Shown here: positions 34,665-41,763 of the stretch, piece after piece
Layout: each line of letters starts with the position of its first letter
Numbering within the stretch: position 1 is the stretch's first letter
NCBI GenBank assembly: GCA_016125155.1
Contig: WGMI01000020.1
Coordinates: forward strand, 1 to 41,766
Direction of reading: 5' to 3'
Length of the DNA: 41,766 nt
DNA from: a bacterium
GTDB taxonomy: Bacteria > Bacteroidota > Bacteroidia > Flavobacteriales > Schleiferiaceae
The notes under the pieces: generated by a model
The model's input: the letters and a program-made list of their open reading frames with translations, nothing else
Database searches by the model: none
Told to the model about the DNA's origin: nothing
Program-made: the position numbers and the translations under genes

Positions 34665-35333
34665 ATGAGATTCCTCCTTCCGCTTCTGTTTGTAACCCTA
34701 GCCTTAGAAGCGCAAACTCCGAGCCGTTTCGAAAAAAAGCCTTCCGTGCCGGACTCAGCCGACGCCCCTTCGACACCGTCGGCGAACGTGGAAGAACCCA
34801 AGCCCAAGCCCGTGGTCGAACCGGCCCAAAAACCGGAACCCGGCGTACAAAAGACCCCGAGCGAAAGCAACAGCCGGTCTCGGTTCGATCCCACCCGAAT
34901 GACCTATGGAGGTTGGCTCAGTCTTCAATTCGGCAGCTATACAGCGGTCGCCCTCAGTCCCCGTGTGGGCTATTGGTTTACCGATCGATTGAATGCCGGG
35001 GTCGGATTCACCTATTTTTATTTGAAAGACCAAAGGGTACGACCGACATACGAACAAAGCGTGTACGGTTTCAGCCCTTTTGCCTCGTACAACATCATTG
35101 GTCCAATTGCCATCAGTGCGGAATACGAAATGCTCAATACCGATGTTTTGATCGTCAATCCTGTATCATACGAATACACGGTGCAACGAGAGTGGGTTCC
35201 TGGTCTTTATTTAGGACTGAGCTATATGCCTCAAGAAGGCGGGGCCTTTTTTCAAATTTTGTACAACGTGCTCTACAACAGTCAACGCTCACTTTTTGCC
35301 AACCCTGTAATTCGCTTCGGCGCTTCGTTTTAA
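34665..35333 (+). CDS. Outer-membrane beta-barrel protein with proline-rich linker
   Basis: A 222-residue protein. It has a signal peptide (MRFLLPLLFVTLALEAQ) and a proline/glutamate/lysine-rich linker at about 20-72 (PKPKPVVEPAQKPEPG). The rest is amphipathic beta strands (GGWLSLQFGSYTAVALSPRV, NAGVGFTYFYLKD, YGFSPFASYNI), ending in FGASF with the terminal aromatic residue of outer-membrane barrels. The roughly 150-residue barrel suits eight strands. I do not recognise a specific family. A TTG at 34659 is in frame, but ATG 34665 starts the signal peptide properly. TACCTTTA at 34635-34642 is a near-consensus -7. Its stop overlaps the amylase start (TAATG), so the two are coupled. Confidence 0.8.
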   Translation: MRFLLPLLFVTLALEAQTPSRFEKKPSVPDSADAPSTPSANVEEPKPKPVVEPAQKPEPGVQKTPSESNSRSRFDPTRMTYGGWLSLQFGSYTAVALSPRVGYWFTDRLNAGVGFTYFYLKDQRVRPTYEQSVYGFSPFASYNIIGPIAISAEYEMLNTDVLIVNPVSYEYTVQREWVPGLYLGLSYMPQEGGAFFQILYNVLYNSQRSLFANPVIRFGASF

Positions 35334-37888
35334 TGTACGCTCCCGTCAGACTTCTCTCCGCCCTCACCGGCCTTTGTGGCTTGGTATTCTTTCCTGCGTT
35401 CGGGCAAAACGTATCGGTGCGGCTCCAACTCGACTTACGTCAACAAATCCTCAGTCCGGATGGCGTCCACGTGGCTGGCGATTTTCAGAGCCTGATCGGC
35501 CCTGGAGGCAACTGGGATCCTTCTACCACTGCCTTGAGCGATGCCGACGGCGACAGCATTTTCGACATCACGCTGATGCTGCCCCCCGGGAGCTACCGCT
35601 ACAAATTCATCAATGGCGACGATTGGGGCGATACCCACGACCAATTGACCCCTGAATGCGGTCAGTACGAAGGTGGTGTGGTCAACCGATGGATGGTAGT
35701 GGGTTCAGAGGGGCTCGACCAGCCCCCGGTTCGAATTGGTGAATGCGTGGGCTATACCGTGTTCGAGGTAGATTTGAGCGGGGCCTCACCGAATCCGAAC
35801 GGAGTATTCGTCAGTGGAGATTTTCTCGACGAGGCTGGTTTGGGTTCTGATTTCCAATTTGGTTTGCCCCTGGAAGCGCGCGGTGGCGGTCGCTTTTGGG
35901 CTCCGGCTTATCTGTCCGGAACGGGAACCGTACTCTATCGATTTCACAACGGGGACGGTCCAGGCTCGGCCGAATCGGTGCCCTCGGAATGTGCTGTGGG
36001 CGGTAATTACCGTTCCCTCCAAACCCAATCGGCTCCGCGAAGACTGACCCATTGTTTTGCCGATTGCTCCAACTGCTTGTTTGACACGGATTTTGACACA
36101 TATTGGTGGAACGATGTGATATTCTACGAAATTTTTGTGCGCAGTTTTAAAGATTCCGATGGCAACGGTCGGGGCGACTTCCGTGGTTTGATCGACAAAC
36201 TCGACTACCTGAACGACGGTGACCCGAATACGACGACTGATTTGGGGATTACGGGTATTTGGCTCATGCCAATCAATCCGTCACCGAGCTACCATGGCTA
36301 CGACGTAACCGACTATCAAGGCATTGAAAGCGACTACGGCAGCATGGCCGACTTCGAGGCCTTTTTGGACTCGGCCCACGCCCGCGGCATCAAGGTAATT
36401 ATGGATTTTGTGATGAACCACAGCTCGAGCCAGCACCCTTGGTTTTTGGGCGCTCAGAGCAACCCGAACCATCCCGATCGCAACCGCTATCGGTGGTCGA
36501 GCTTCAACCCCGGCTACCAAGGACCCTGGGGGCAAACCGTTTGGCACCAAGCAGGGGGATCTTGGTACTATGGGTTGTTTTGGGGCGGAATGCCCGATCT
36601 CAACTATGACCATCCTCCGGTCAAAACCGATATTTTCAATGCGCTGACGTTCTGGCAAAGCAAGGGCATCGATGGTTTCCGGCTCGATGCCATCAAATAC
36701 TTGGACGAAGACGGATCCGTGCTCGAGAATACGCCCGAGACGTTTCAGTTGCTCCGCGACTATAACGATCACGTCAAAGGCAACGATCCCGAGTGTTTTA
36801 CCGTGGGCGAAGTGTGGTCGACGACATCGAATGTGGTGCCTTATGTCGACAGTACCCTGCTCGATGTGTGTTTTGAATTTGACTTGGCCGGAGCGGTATT
36901 GGGCGCCGTGAATGGGGGTTCGGCCCCGACGTTTCTCGGAACCTTTGAAAATGTAATACAGTCGTATCCCACGCTGCAAATAGCGCCTTTTCTGACCAAC
37001 CACGACCAAACCCGTGCTTTTGAAGTGTTGGGCTCTGATTGGGTCAAAATGAAACAAGCAGCGGCCCTGTATTTGGCCTTGCCCGGAGCTCCTTTTCTGT
37101 ATTACGGGGAAGAAATCGGCATGGTCGGGTCCGGGCCTGACGAAAATAAGCGGACTCCCATGCAATGGACTTCGGGATTGTATGCCGGATTCAGTACCGT
37201 ATCGCCCTGGCGCAGTGTTAATTCTGATTATCCACAGAAGAACGTCGTGGCCCAATCGAACGATCCCAGTTCGCTGTTGAACACCTACCGCACCTTGATT
37301 CATGCTCGGAATTCGAGCATCGCTTTGCGGCAGGGCTATCCGCTCGCGGTGCAGGGATCCGATTCCGAAACCGGTGGTTTGATCCGGATTCACGAAGACG
37401 AGGCGGTGTTGGTCGCCGCGAACTTCGGGCATGCGACCCGGAGCGGGATGCAGTTCACCCTTCCGATCTCTAGCCTTGAGCCAGGGACGTATGTAGCCAC
37501 GAATCTCCTGAGCGGGGCATCGCTGGGCCAGATTCAAGTCGATGCCCAAGGAGGTTTGGTGTACGCACCAACGGGCAGTATGGCGGCCCACGAAACCCGC
37601 TGGATTCGGCTGATCGATTCAGCGAGTATCGGATTGGAAGAACAATCCACGGTGTTTCGACCCGTGTTGGCGCCCAATCCTGCGAGAGACCAAGTGCGCC
37701 TGCTCGGCTTAGATGCGAAACTGGGATGCCGCTTGGGTGTGTTTTCGACCAGTGGTCAAACTGCTCTGCAAATGGATTTGAAACCGGGCCAAAATGAATT
37801 CTCGGTGGCCCAGCTAGCCAAGGGGATTTATTTTATTCGAATAGAGCAGAACGCCACAGGAAGAGTATTGCGGCTCGTGATAGAGTAA
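35333..37888 (+). CDS. Secreted GH13 alpha-amylase with N-terminal starch-binding-like modules and T9SS sorting domain
   Basis: An 851-residue alpha-glucan hydrolase. It has a signal peptide (to about residue 25, PAFGQ) and a starch-binding-like module (DGVHVAGDF, DADGDSIF, YKFINGDDW; about 26-125). A second, divergent module (PNGVFVSGDF; about 140-240) precedes the GH13 barrel from about 255. Conserved regions are D358 in IMDFVMNH (region I), nucleophile D452 in GFRLDAIKYL (II), acid/base E493 in TVGEVWST (III) and D558 in LTNHDQTR (IV). A beta domain and a T9SS type A sorting domain (APNPARDQV...LAKGIYFIRIE) end it. The product should act on starch or glycogen at the cell surface or outside. 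The open frame continues upstream to 34913 in another gene's sense; the ATG overlapping the barrel gene's stop is the true start. Confidence 0.93.
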   Translation: MYAPVRLLSALTGLCGLVFFPAFGQNVSVRLQLDLRQQILSPDGVHVAGDFQSLIGPGGNWDPSTTALSDADGDSIFDITLMLPPGSYRYKFINGDDWGDTHDQLTPECGQYEGGVVNRWMVVGSEGLDQPPVRIGECVGYTVFEVDLSGASPNPNGVFVSGDFLDEAGLGSDFQFGLPLEARGGGRFWAPAYLSGTGTVLYRFHNGDGPGSAESVPSECAVGGNYRSLQTQSAPRRLTHCFADCSNCLFDTDFDTYWWNDVIFYEIFVRSFKDSDGNGRGDFRGLIDKLDYLNDGDPNTTTDLGITGIWLMPINPSPSYHGYDVTDYQGIESDYGSMADFEAFLDSAHARGIKVIMDFVMNHSSSQHPWFLGAQSNPNHPDRNRYRWSSFNPGYQGPWGQTVWHQAGGSWYYGLFWGGMPDLNYDHPPVKTDIFNALTFWQSKGIDGFRLDAIKYLDEDGSVLENTPETFQLLRDYNDHVKGNDPECFTVGEVWSTTSNVVPYVDSTLLDVCFEFDLAGAVLGAVNGGSAPTFLGTFENVIQSYPTLQIAPFLTNHDQTRAFEVLGSDWVKMKQAAALYLALPGAPFLYYGEEIGMVGSGPDENKRTPMQWTSGLYAGFSTVSPWRSVNSDYPQKNVVAQSNDPSSLLNTYRTLIHARNSSIALRQGYPLAVQGSDSETGGLIRIHEDEAVLVAANFGHATRSGMQFTLPISSLEPGTYVATNLLSGASLGQIQVDAQGGLVYAPTGSMAAHETRWIRLIDSASIGLEEQSTVFRPVLAPNPARDQVRLLGLDAKLGCRLGVFSTSGQTALQMDLKPGQNEFSVAQLAKGIYFIRIEQNATGRVLRLVIE

Positions 37889-37926
37889 AGGTTTGTGGTA
37901 CTGGGCTTGTAGGGAGAACAAACCTT
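37888..37926 (+). other. Inverted repeat directly after the amylase stop
   Basis: AAGGTTTGT (37888-37896) and ACAAACCTT (37918-37926) are exact complements with a 21-base loop. There is no T-tract, so it may be a message-end stabiliser or a weak terminator and not a classic one. Confidence 0.45.
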
Positions 37927-38062
37927 AACAAGGGGTGCGGCGATCAAGGATGTTCGACCATTTATTGCGGAGAACCGATGTTTCCTAATCCCGAATTGTG
38001 GATTGGGGGTTGCGGTGTACTCTGTGGGAGTTTGTGATGAGCGTGATTGAGCGTAGCTACTC

Positions 38063-38595
38063 ATCTGATTCTCGGCCTTATCCCATTTTCGGATTTCGGG
38101 TAAAGGATTGCCGACCCAGCGCCGAAAAATCAGAACCGGTTCAGGAGTTCCTAACCATCCTTCTGATTCTCCGACTTATCCCATTTTCGGATTTCGGGTA
38201 AAGGATTGCCGACCCAGCGCCGAAAAATCAGAACCGGTTCAGGAGTTCGTACCCATCCTTCTGATTCTCAGATTCATCCCATATTCGGATTTCGGGTAAA
38301 GGGTTGCAGGCTCTACTTCAATAGCAGACTACTGTACAGACTTTCGTAACGATCCATTTGATTCTCCGACTTACCCCATATTCGGATTTCGGGTAAAGGA
38401 TTACCGACCCAGCGCCGAAAAATCAGAACCGGTTCAGGAGTTCGTAACCATCCTTCTGATTCTCAAATTCATCCCATATTCGGATTTCGGGTAAAGGGTT
38501 GCAGGCTCTACTTTAATCGCAGACTACCGTTCAGACTTTCGTTACGATCCATCTGATTATCAGACTTATCCCATTTTCGGATTTCGGGTAAAAGA
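38063..38595. repeat. Tandem array of about 98-bp repeats (six cores, two linker types)
   Basis: The core, close to CTGATTCTCCGACTTATCCC followed by ATTTTCGGATTTCGGGTAAA, begins at 38065, 38163, 38261, 38358, 38456 and 38553, so the period is 97-98. Linkers after copies 1, 2 and 4 are type A (with CCGACCCAGCGCCG and the palindrome GAACCGGTTC). Those after copies 3 and 5 are type B (with GCAGGCTCTACTT and, in copy 3, the palindrome CTGTACAG). Both types end in TTCGTAAC(C/G)ATCC. The order is A-A-B-A-B, then a last core that runs into unrelated DNA. The period is not a multiple of three and stops occur in all copies, so it is not coding. The rest of 37927-38062 has no gene; a decayed copy may lie near 37985-38015. 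Confidence 0.9.
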
Positions 38596-38644
38596 TCGTC
38601 AAGGCCTGGTAAGGGTTTCCGATACCCCTCACCCAACCACCACG

Positions 38645-38788
38645 CTATTCGATCAATTCCCCGCCCAGAACCCGGGTCCATTCTCTCGTAGGACGCTTTC
38701 GTTTGCCCGTTCCTTGAATCACAAAACTCCACTCCAATCCCTCCAAAACAACTTGTACCGATTCGTTGGCCCTCGAACGGATCATCAT
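38645..38788 (-). CDS. Possible small protein (47 residues), divergent from the HTH gene
   Basis: A short leftward frame from ATG 38788 to TAG with plausible composition (RSRANESVQVVLEGLEWSF, later KRKRPTREWTRVLGG). It could extend upstream to 38848 without good reason. The first codons overlap the palindrome at 38775-38794, so the site could control both directions. There is no known family, no convincing promoter and no membrane segment. It may be a remnant of a larger gene or chance. Confidence 0.3.
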   Translation of the reverse strand: MMIRSRANESVQVVLEGLEWSFVIQGTGKRKRPTREWTRVLGGELIE

Positions 38789-38794
38789 CCGTTC
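38775..38794. promoter_or_regulatory. Perfect 8-bp inverted repeat, candidate operator of the HTH gene
   Basis: GAACGGAT-CATC-ATCCGTTC is an exact dyad whose right arm ends 4 bases before the -33 element of the HTH-gene promoter. It is a natural site for autoregulation by the HTH protein. Confidence 0.55.
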
Positions 38795-38798
38795 AAAT

Positions 38799-38829
38799 TT
38801 TGCTTCGTGAAAGAATATTCGTACATTTA
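38799..38829 (+). promoter_or_regulatory. Promoter of the orphan HTH gene
   Basis: TTTG at 38799-38802, exactly 19 bases, then TACATTTA at 38822-38829 (seven of eight to TAnnTTTG). The ATG is 17 bases downstream. Spacing is ideal for the Bacteroidota housekeeping sigma factor. Confidence 0.65.
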
Positions 38830-38846
38830 TACAAACCAATCCAACC

Positions 38847-39671
38847 ATGAAACCTCAAGATATTCTGGTCGCCTTTAAAATCCTCATCCTTCAGACTTCG
38901 AATTGGACTCAAGCATTTTTGGCAACCGAACTGGGAATCAGCCAATCAGAAATTTCACGCTCTCTCCAACGTTTGTCGCTTTCTGCCTTGTTCCAACGGC
39001 AGACCCGTACCATCGATGCCCAAAAACTCTTGGACTTCTTACAGTTCGGTGCCCCTTGCGTATTCCACATCAAACCTATGGGTGCAATGGGTTCGTCCAC
39101 TCGTTTTTCCATCGAGGTACAAAACGATGAACACCTCGATATCACCTTGCACTGGGGATGGTCCACGCCAGAAGGCCTTTCGTCAGTACACAGCTATGAG
39201 CCCTTGTGGAAATCGCTCCCTGTAGCCTGCGAACGCGACGAATCCCTTTCTGACGGAGTGCGTTTATTTGAAATGACCCTCATTCTCCCCGAACCGCATC
39301 GACTTCGATCCCTACAGGCATTGTCCGATTGGATTCATAACTGCGCATTGAAGCCGCGCATTTCTCGCTCAAATCCGGGAAACTCTTCCCCGAACGGAAT
39401 TCTACACACCGAAACCCTAGAAGATCCTTCCTGCCAGGCGCAGTACGCAGTTGAGTTCGCGAGATGCGACAAACACATTGCGCCCCCAACCTCAGAACCT
39501 CTCTCAAAAGAAACGGTTGTCGATCCTACCGAAAACTTCTACGCTCGCGCCCTGTCCCCTTTCCTCCAAAGGGCTTGGCGTCCGATTTTCCGGGATGTCG
39601 TTGCCCTTGTTGCGCCCCAGCTCCCTTGTTACTTCTCCCTGCCCCAGGCTTATTGGAGCGGTGGCCCTTAG
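38847..39671 (+). CDS. Orphan winged-HTH protein of the type paired with AbiEii-like toxins; abnormal C-terminus
   Basis: A 274-residue protein. Residues 1-55 form a helix-turn-helix (MKPQDILVAFKILIL, then TQAFLATELGISQSEISRSL). Residues 60-165 resemble the body of small HTH proteins that I recall lying next to nucleotidyltransferase (AbiEii-type) toxin genes (LLDFLQFGAPCVFHIKP; YEPLWKSLPVACERDESLSD; LRSLQALSDWI). This assignment is from memory of the family, not a search. No toxin gene is adjacent. After about residue 170 the sequence is low in order and rich in Ser/Pro/Thr. Its last 48 residues are encoded opposite the helicase 3' end (146-base overlap). This suggests that an original stop and any partner gene were lost. 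It has a good promoter and an abutting palindrome, so it is probably still expressed. Confidence 0.65.
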   Translation: MKPQDILVAFKILILQTSNWTQAFLATELGISQSEISRSLQRLSLSALFQRQTRTIDAQKLLDFLQFGAPCVFHIKPMGAMGSSTRFSIEVQNDEHLDITLHWGWSTPEGLSSVHSYEPLWKSLPVACERDESLSDGVRLFEMTLILPEPHRLRSLQALSDWIHNCALKPRISRSNPGNSSPNGILHTETLEDPSCQAQYAVEFARCDKHIAPPTSEPLSKETVVDPTENFYARALSPFLQRAWRPIFRDVVALVAPQLPCYFSLPQAYWSGGP

Positions 39672-40830
39672 ACTGAGCGGCAATTTGGGCCGAAACGTCC
39701 ATCGGGAAAGGGTGCTCTTCGATGCGCGGAACCGGTCGGCCAATCAGCTTTTCGATCGAGCGCACATTCGGCAGCTCTTCGGGTTCGCACAGCGAATAGG
39801 CCGTTCCCTTTTCTCCGGCCCGGCCGGTCCGACCAATGCGGTGCACATAGGTTTCGGGTACGTTCGGAATCTCGTAGTTCACTACGTGCTCAAGCAAGTC
39901 GATGTCGATGCCGCGGGCGGCCAAATCGGTGGCTACAAGGCACTGCAATTGACCGTCTTTGAAGCCCTTGAGCGCATTTTGACGGGCGGTTTGCGATTTG
40001 TTGCCGTGAATGGCCTGGGCGCTGTGTCCGTGCTTCTCGAGGTATTCCGCCAATTTGTTGGCTCCGTGCTTGGTGCGCGTAAACACCAACGCACTCTTCA
40101 TGCGCTTCTCTGCCAGTAAATACAGCAAGAGTTTACCCTTATCGGCCTTGTTGGTGAGAAACAACTGTTGGCCAATGGTTTCAGCCGTAGACGAAACCGG
40201 CGTAACCTCCACCCTCAAAGGGCGGTCGAGAATTTGCGCGGCCAGTTCGCGAATGCTCTCTGGCACGGTGGCCGAAAAGAACAGGCTGTGTCGCTTGAGC
40301 GGCAAGGCGCGGATCACTTTGCGGACATCGTGAATAAAGCCCATATCGAGCATGCGGTCGGCCTCGTCGAGCACAAAGTGCGTCAGGCCGTCCAATCGAA
40401 CAAAACCCTGACTCATCAAATCGAGCAAACGACCTGGGGTAGCTACGAGAATGTCGATGCCGCGCTTGAGCCGATCCACCTGAGGCTGTTGACCCACACC
40501 TCCAAAGATGACGGCACTTTCGAGCGGCAAATAGCGGCCATAGGCCTTAAAGCTCTCTTCGATTTGCAGGGCCAACTCCCGGGTTGGGGTCAAAATGAGC
40601 GCCCGGATCGGCCGGGGTTTTTTCGTCTGTTCTACGGCCGAGAGGTGCTGGAGAATGGGGAGCGCAAATGCCGCGGTTTTTCCGGTTCCGGTCTGGGCAC
40701 AGGCGAATAAATCGCGTCCGTTGAGCAAGACGGGGATGGCTTGAGCTTGAATGGGGGTAGGACGGGTGTAGCCTTCTTCCGAAAGCGCCTTGAGGAGGGG
40801 TTCGAACAGGCCGAGATCACTAAAATTCAT
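39526..40830 (-). CDS. DEAD-box RNA helicase, RhlE type
   Basis: A 434-residue ATP-dependent RNA helicase. The Q motif is FSDLGLFEPLLKALSEEGY...PTPIQ, motif I AQTGTGKT at 45-52, Ia PTRELALQ, Ib TPGRLLDL, II DEAD at 155-158 and III SAT at 186-188. Motif V is DLAARGIDI and motif VI HRIGRTGRA. It ends in a basic Gly/Lys/Arg-rich tail (SNKPGAGRSNKGAGAQQG), as in RhlE proteins acting on ribosome assembly or mRNA turnover, often in the cold. The frame is open upstream to 40917, but homology begins at ATG 40830. An exact -7 (TACCTTTG) lies at 40915-40922, giving a leader of about 75 bases with a GC-rich hairpin (40881-40911). Confidence 0.92.
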   Translation of the reverse strand: MNFSDLGLFEPLLKALSEEGYTRPTPIQAQAIPVLLNGRDLFACAQTGTGKTAAFALPILQHLSAVEQTKKPRPIRALILTPTRELALQIEESFKAYGRYLPLESAVIFGGVGQQPQVDRLKRGIDILVATPGRLLDLMSQGFVRLDGLTHFVLDEADRMLDMGFIHDVRKVIRALPLKRHSLFFSATVPESIRELAAQILDRPLRVEVTPVSSTAETIGQQLFLTNKADKGKLLLYLLAEKRMKSALVFTRTKHGANKLAEYLEKHGHSAQAIHGNKSQTARQNALKGFKDGQLQCLVATDLAARGIDIDLLEHVVNYEIPNVPETYVHRIGRTGRAGEKGTAYSLCEPEELPNVRSIEKLIGRPVPRIEEHPFPMDVSAQIAAQSKGHRSNKPGAGRSNKGAGAQQGQRHPGKSDAKPFGGKGTGRERRSFR

Positions 40831-40880
40831 GGATGGGGGTTCCGCTGGAGGCGGTTCAAGAGTCAAACAAGGATCGGAAC

Positions 40881-40911
40881 CTCGGGCGCAGTTCGCCGCG
40901 CGATTTCCGAG
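40881..40911 (-). promoter_or_regulatory. GC-rich hairpin at the 5' end of the helicase leader
   Basis: CTCGG (40881-40885) pairs with CCGAG (40907-40911), with a further GCGC/GCGC pairing inside. On the transcript this forms within the first few bases after the expected start. Cold-inducible helicase messages often have structured leaders; a role here is inference. Confidence 0.4.
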
Positions 40912-40914
40912 CCG

Positions 40915-40922
40915 CAAAGGTA
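40915..40922 (-). promoter_or_regulatory. -7 element of the helicase promoter
   Basis: Reads TACCTTTG on the minus strand, an exact TAnnTTTG match, 84 bases before ATG 40830. No TTG at the ideal -33 distance. Confidence 0.6.
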
Positions 40923-41008
40923 CGCCCGTCCAACTAGAATTGTAATGGGTTGATTATGAATATTTTTATTGCCGTCCATAGAGGAGACCTTTCGGCCCCT
41001 GGGCCCGT

Positions 41009-41419
41009 TTACCGATCGTGTGCCTCTCCCCCAACGGCATTCGACTCGGGGGCATTTCTCCACGCTTGTTTCCCGATCCAACCCAAATGCGTTCGATCCA
41101 ATTGATCGGGATACTTCAATCCATAGCCCCAGATCCGGTCAAAAGCCGAATGGGCGAAGAAGATAAGTCCCACCTGAATCCATAGGTCCATTTTGAGCAA
41201 ATAACCCATACCCAGCAATATCAAGCACAAGCCTTGATGATGAAGGAAGTTGTACGCAAACACCGTCCATTTTCGCGAAATCAACAGAAACACGAAGGCC
41301 AAATCGGGTGCGAAGAACAACGAAATGAATCGAATCCAATTTCCGGGAAAAAAGTGAAAATACACGCCTATGGACGCGAGCAATAAGGCGAGGGATTCGA
41401 GTTTGAGGAGATTTTTCAT
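41009..41419 (-). CDS. DUF4260 family small membrane protein
   Basis: A 136-residue protein matching DUF4260. The features are an N-terminal LLKLESLALLLASIG helix, LFFAPDLAFVFLLIS, AYNFLHHQGLCLILLGMGY, and the conserved end FFAHSAFDRIWGYGLKYPDQ then THLGWIGK. Four hydrophobic segments indicate an integral membrane protein. The family's function is unknown. The open frame continues upstream to 41563, but DUF4260 proteins begin at MKNLLKLE-like sequence, so ATG 41419 is the start. Upstream, TTTACT-N17-TATAAT looks like an E. coli promoter but is probably not used here. Confidence 0.88.
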   Translation of the reverse strand: MKNLLKLESLALLLASIGVYFHFFPGNWIRFISLFFAPDLAFVFLLISRKWTVFAYNFLHHQGLCLILLGMGYLLKMDLWIQVGLIFFAHSAFDRIWGYGLKYPDQLDRTHLGWIGKQAWRNAPESNAVGGEAHDR

Positions 41420-41684
41420 TTCGATAGGCGAATTATAGTTCCATCGCTCGGTGAAGTAAAGAAGGTACCGTTTCGAAGCAGGTTCTGCGAAGAGCCCCTT
41501 GCCAAAAAACGTCCATTCGACGCTGTATTCCAAACGGTATGCATACCACTGCAAACTGAGCATCCCAAACTAAAAACTCCGATTTCTAAACTCTACACGA
41601 AAAACTGAGAGCTGACAAATGAGAATAGTCGATCCTGCTGAATGTCAATTTTTGGAAATAAGGAGGAAGGATAGTTGATGAGAA
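41420..41684. other. Intergenic stretch left of the edge palindrome; no gene called
   Basis: Nothing here has convincing coding character. AGGAGG at about 41661-41666 precedes a 16-codon frame at 41678 that stops within the window. Bacteroidota rarely rely on such ribosome-binding sites, so I do not call it a gene. Confidence 0.4.
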
Positions 41685-41763
41685 AGGGGACGAGGTCTTT
41701 TTGGGAGGGCGTTGAGCAGATTTTGTAGCCTTCGGATCAGGTGTAAAAAAGACCTTGGCCCCT
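41685..41763. repeat. Long imperfect inverted repeat at the right edge
   Basis: Left arm 41685-41702 (AGGGGACGAGGTCTTTTT) and right arm 41746-41763 (AAAAAGACCTTGGCCCCT) pair over 18 positions with one mismatch and one G-T pair, around a 43-base centre. The inner 10 bp (AGGTCTTTTT/AAAAAGACCT) are exact. No transposase is visible inside the window; it may continue beyond the edge. Confidence 0.7.

Noticed and set aside
34913-35332. 140-residue N-terminal extension of the amylase
   Set aside because: It overlaps the barrel-protein gene in another frame. A perfect signal peptide starts at ATG 35333.
37998-38299. Rightward frames of 63-67 codons inside the repeat array
   Set aside because: They are translations of the repeat (ending IPFSDFG or similar). 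The 97-98 base period shifts frame in each copy, so no continuous protein can be selected.
38063-38595. CRISPR array
   Set aside because: Repeats of about 40 bases at 98-base period might suggest one, but the intervening sequences are themselves repeated (two types only), are about 55 bases long, and no cas gene is nearby.
40831-40917. 29-residue N-terminal extension of the helicase
   Set aside because: It covers the -7 element region and has no homology. The Q-motif domain starts normally at ATG 40830.
41432-41460. E. coli-like promoter TTTACT-N17-TATAAT (minus strand) for the DUF4260 gene
   Set aside because: Bacteroidota use a different consensus, and it would leave only about 5 bases before the start codon. 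Probably chance.
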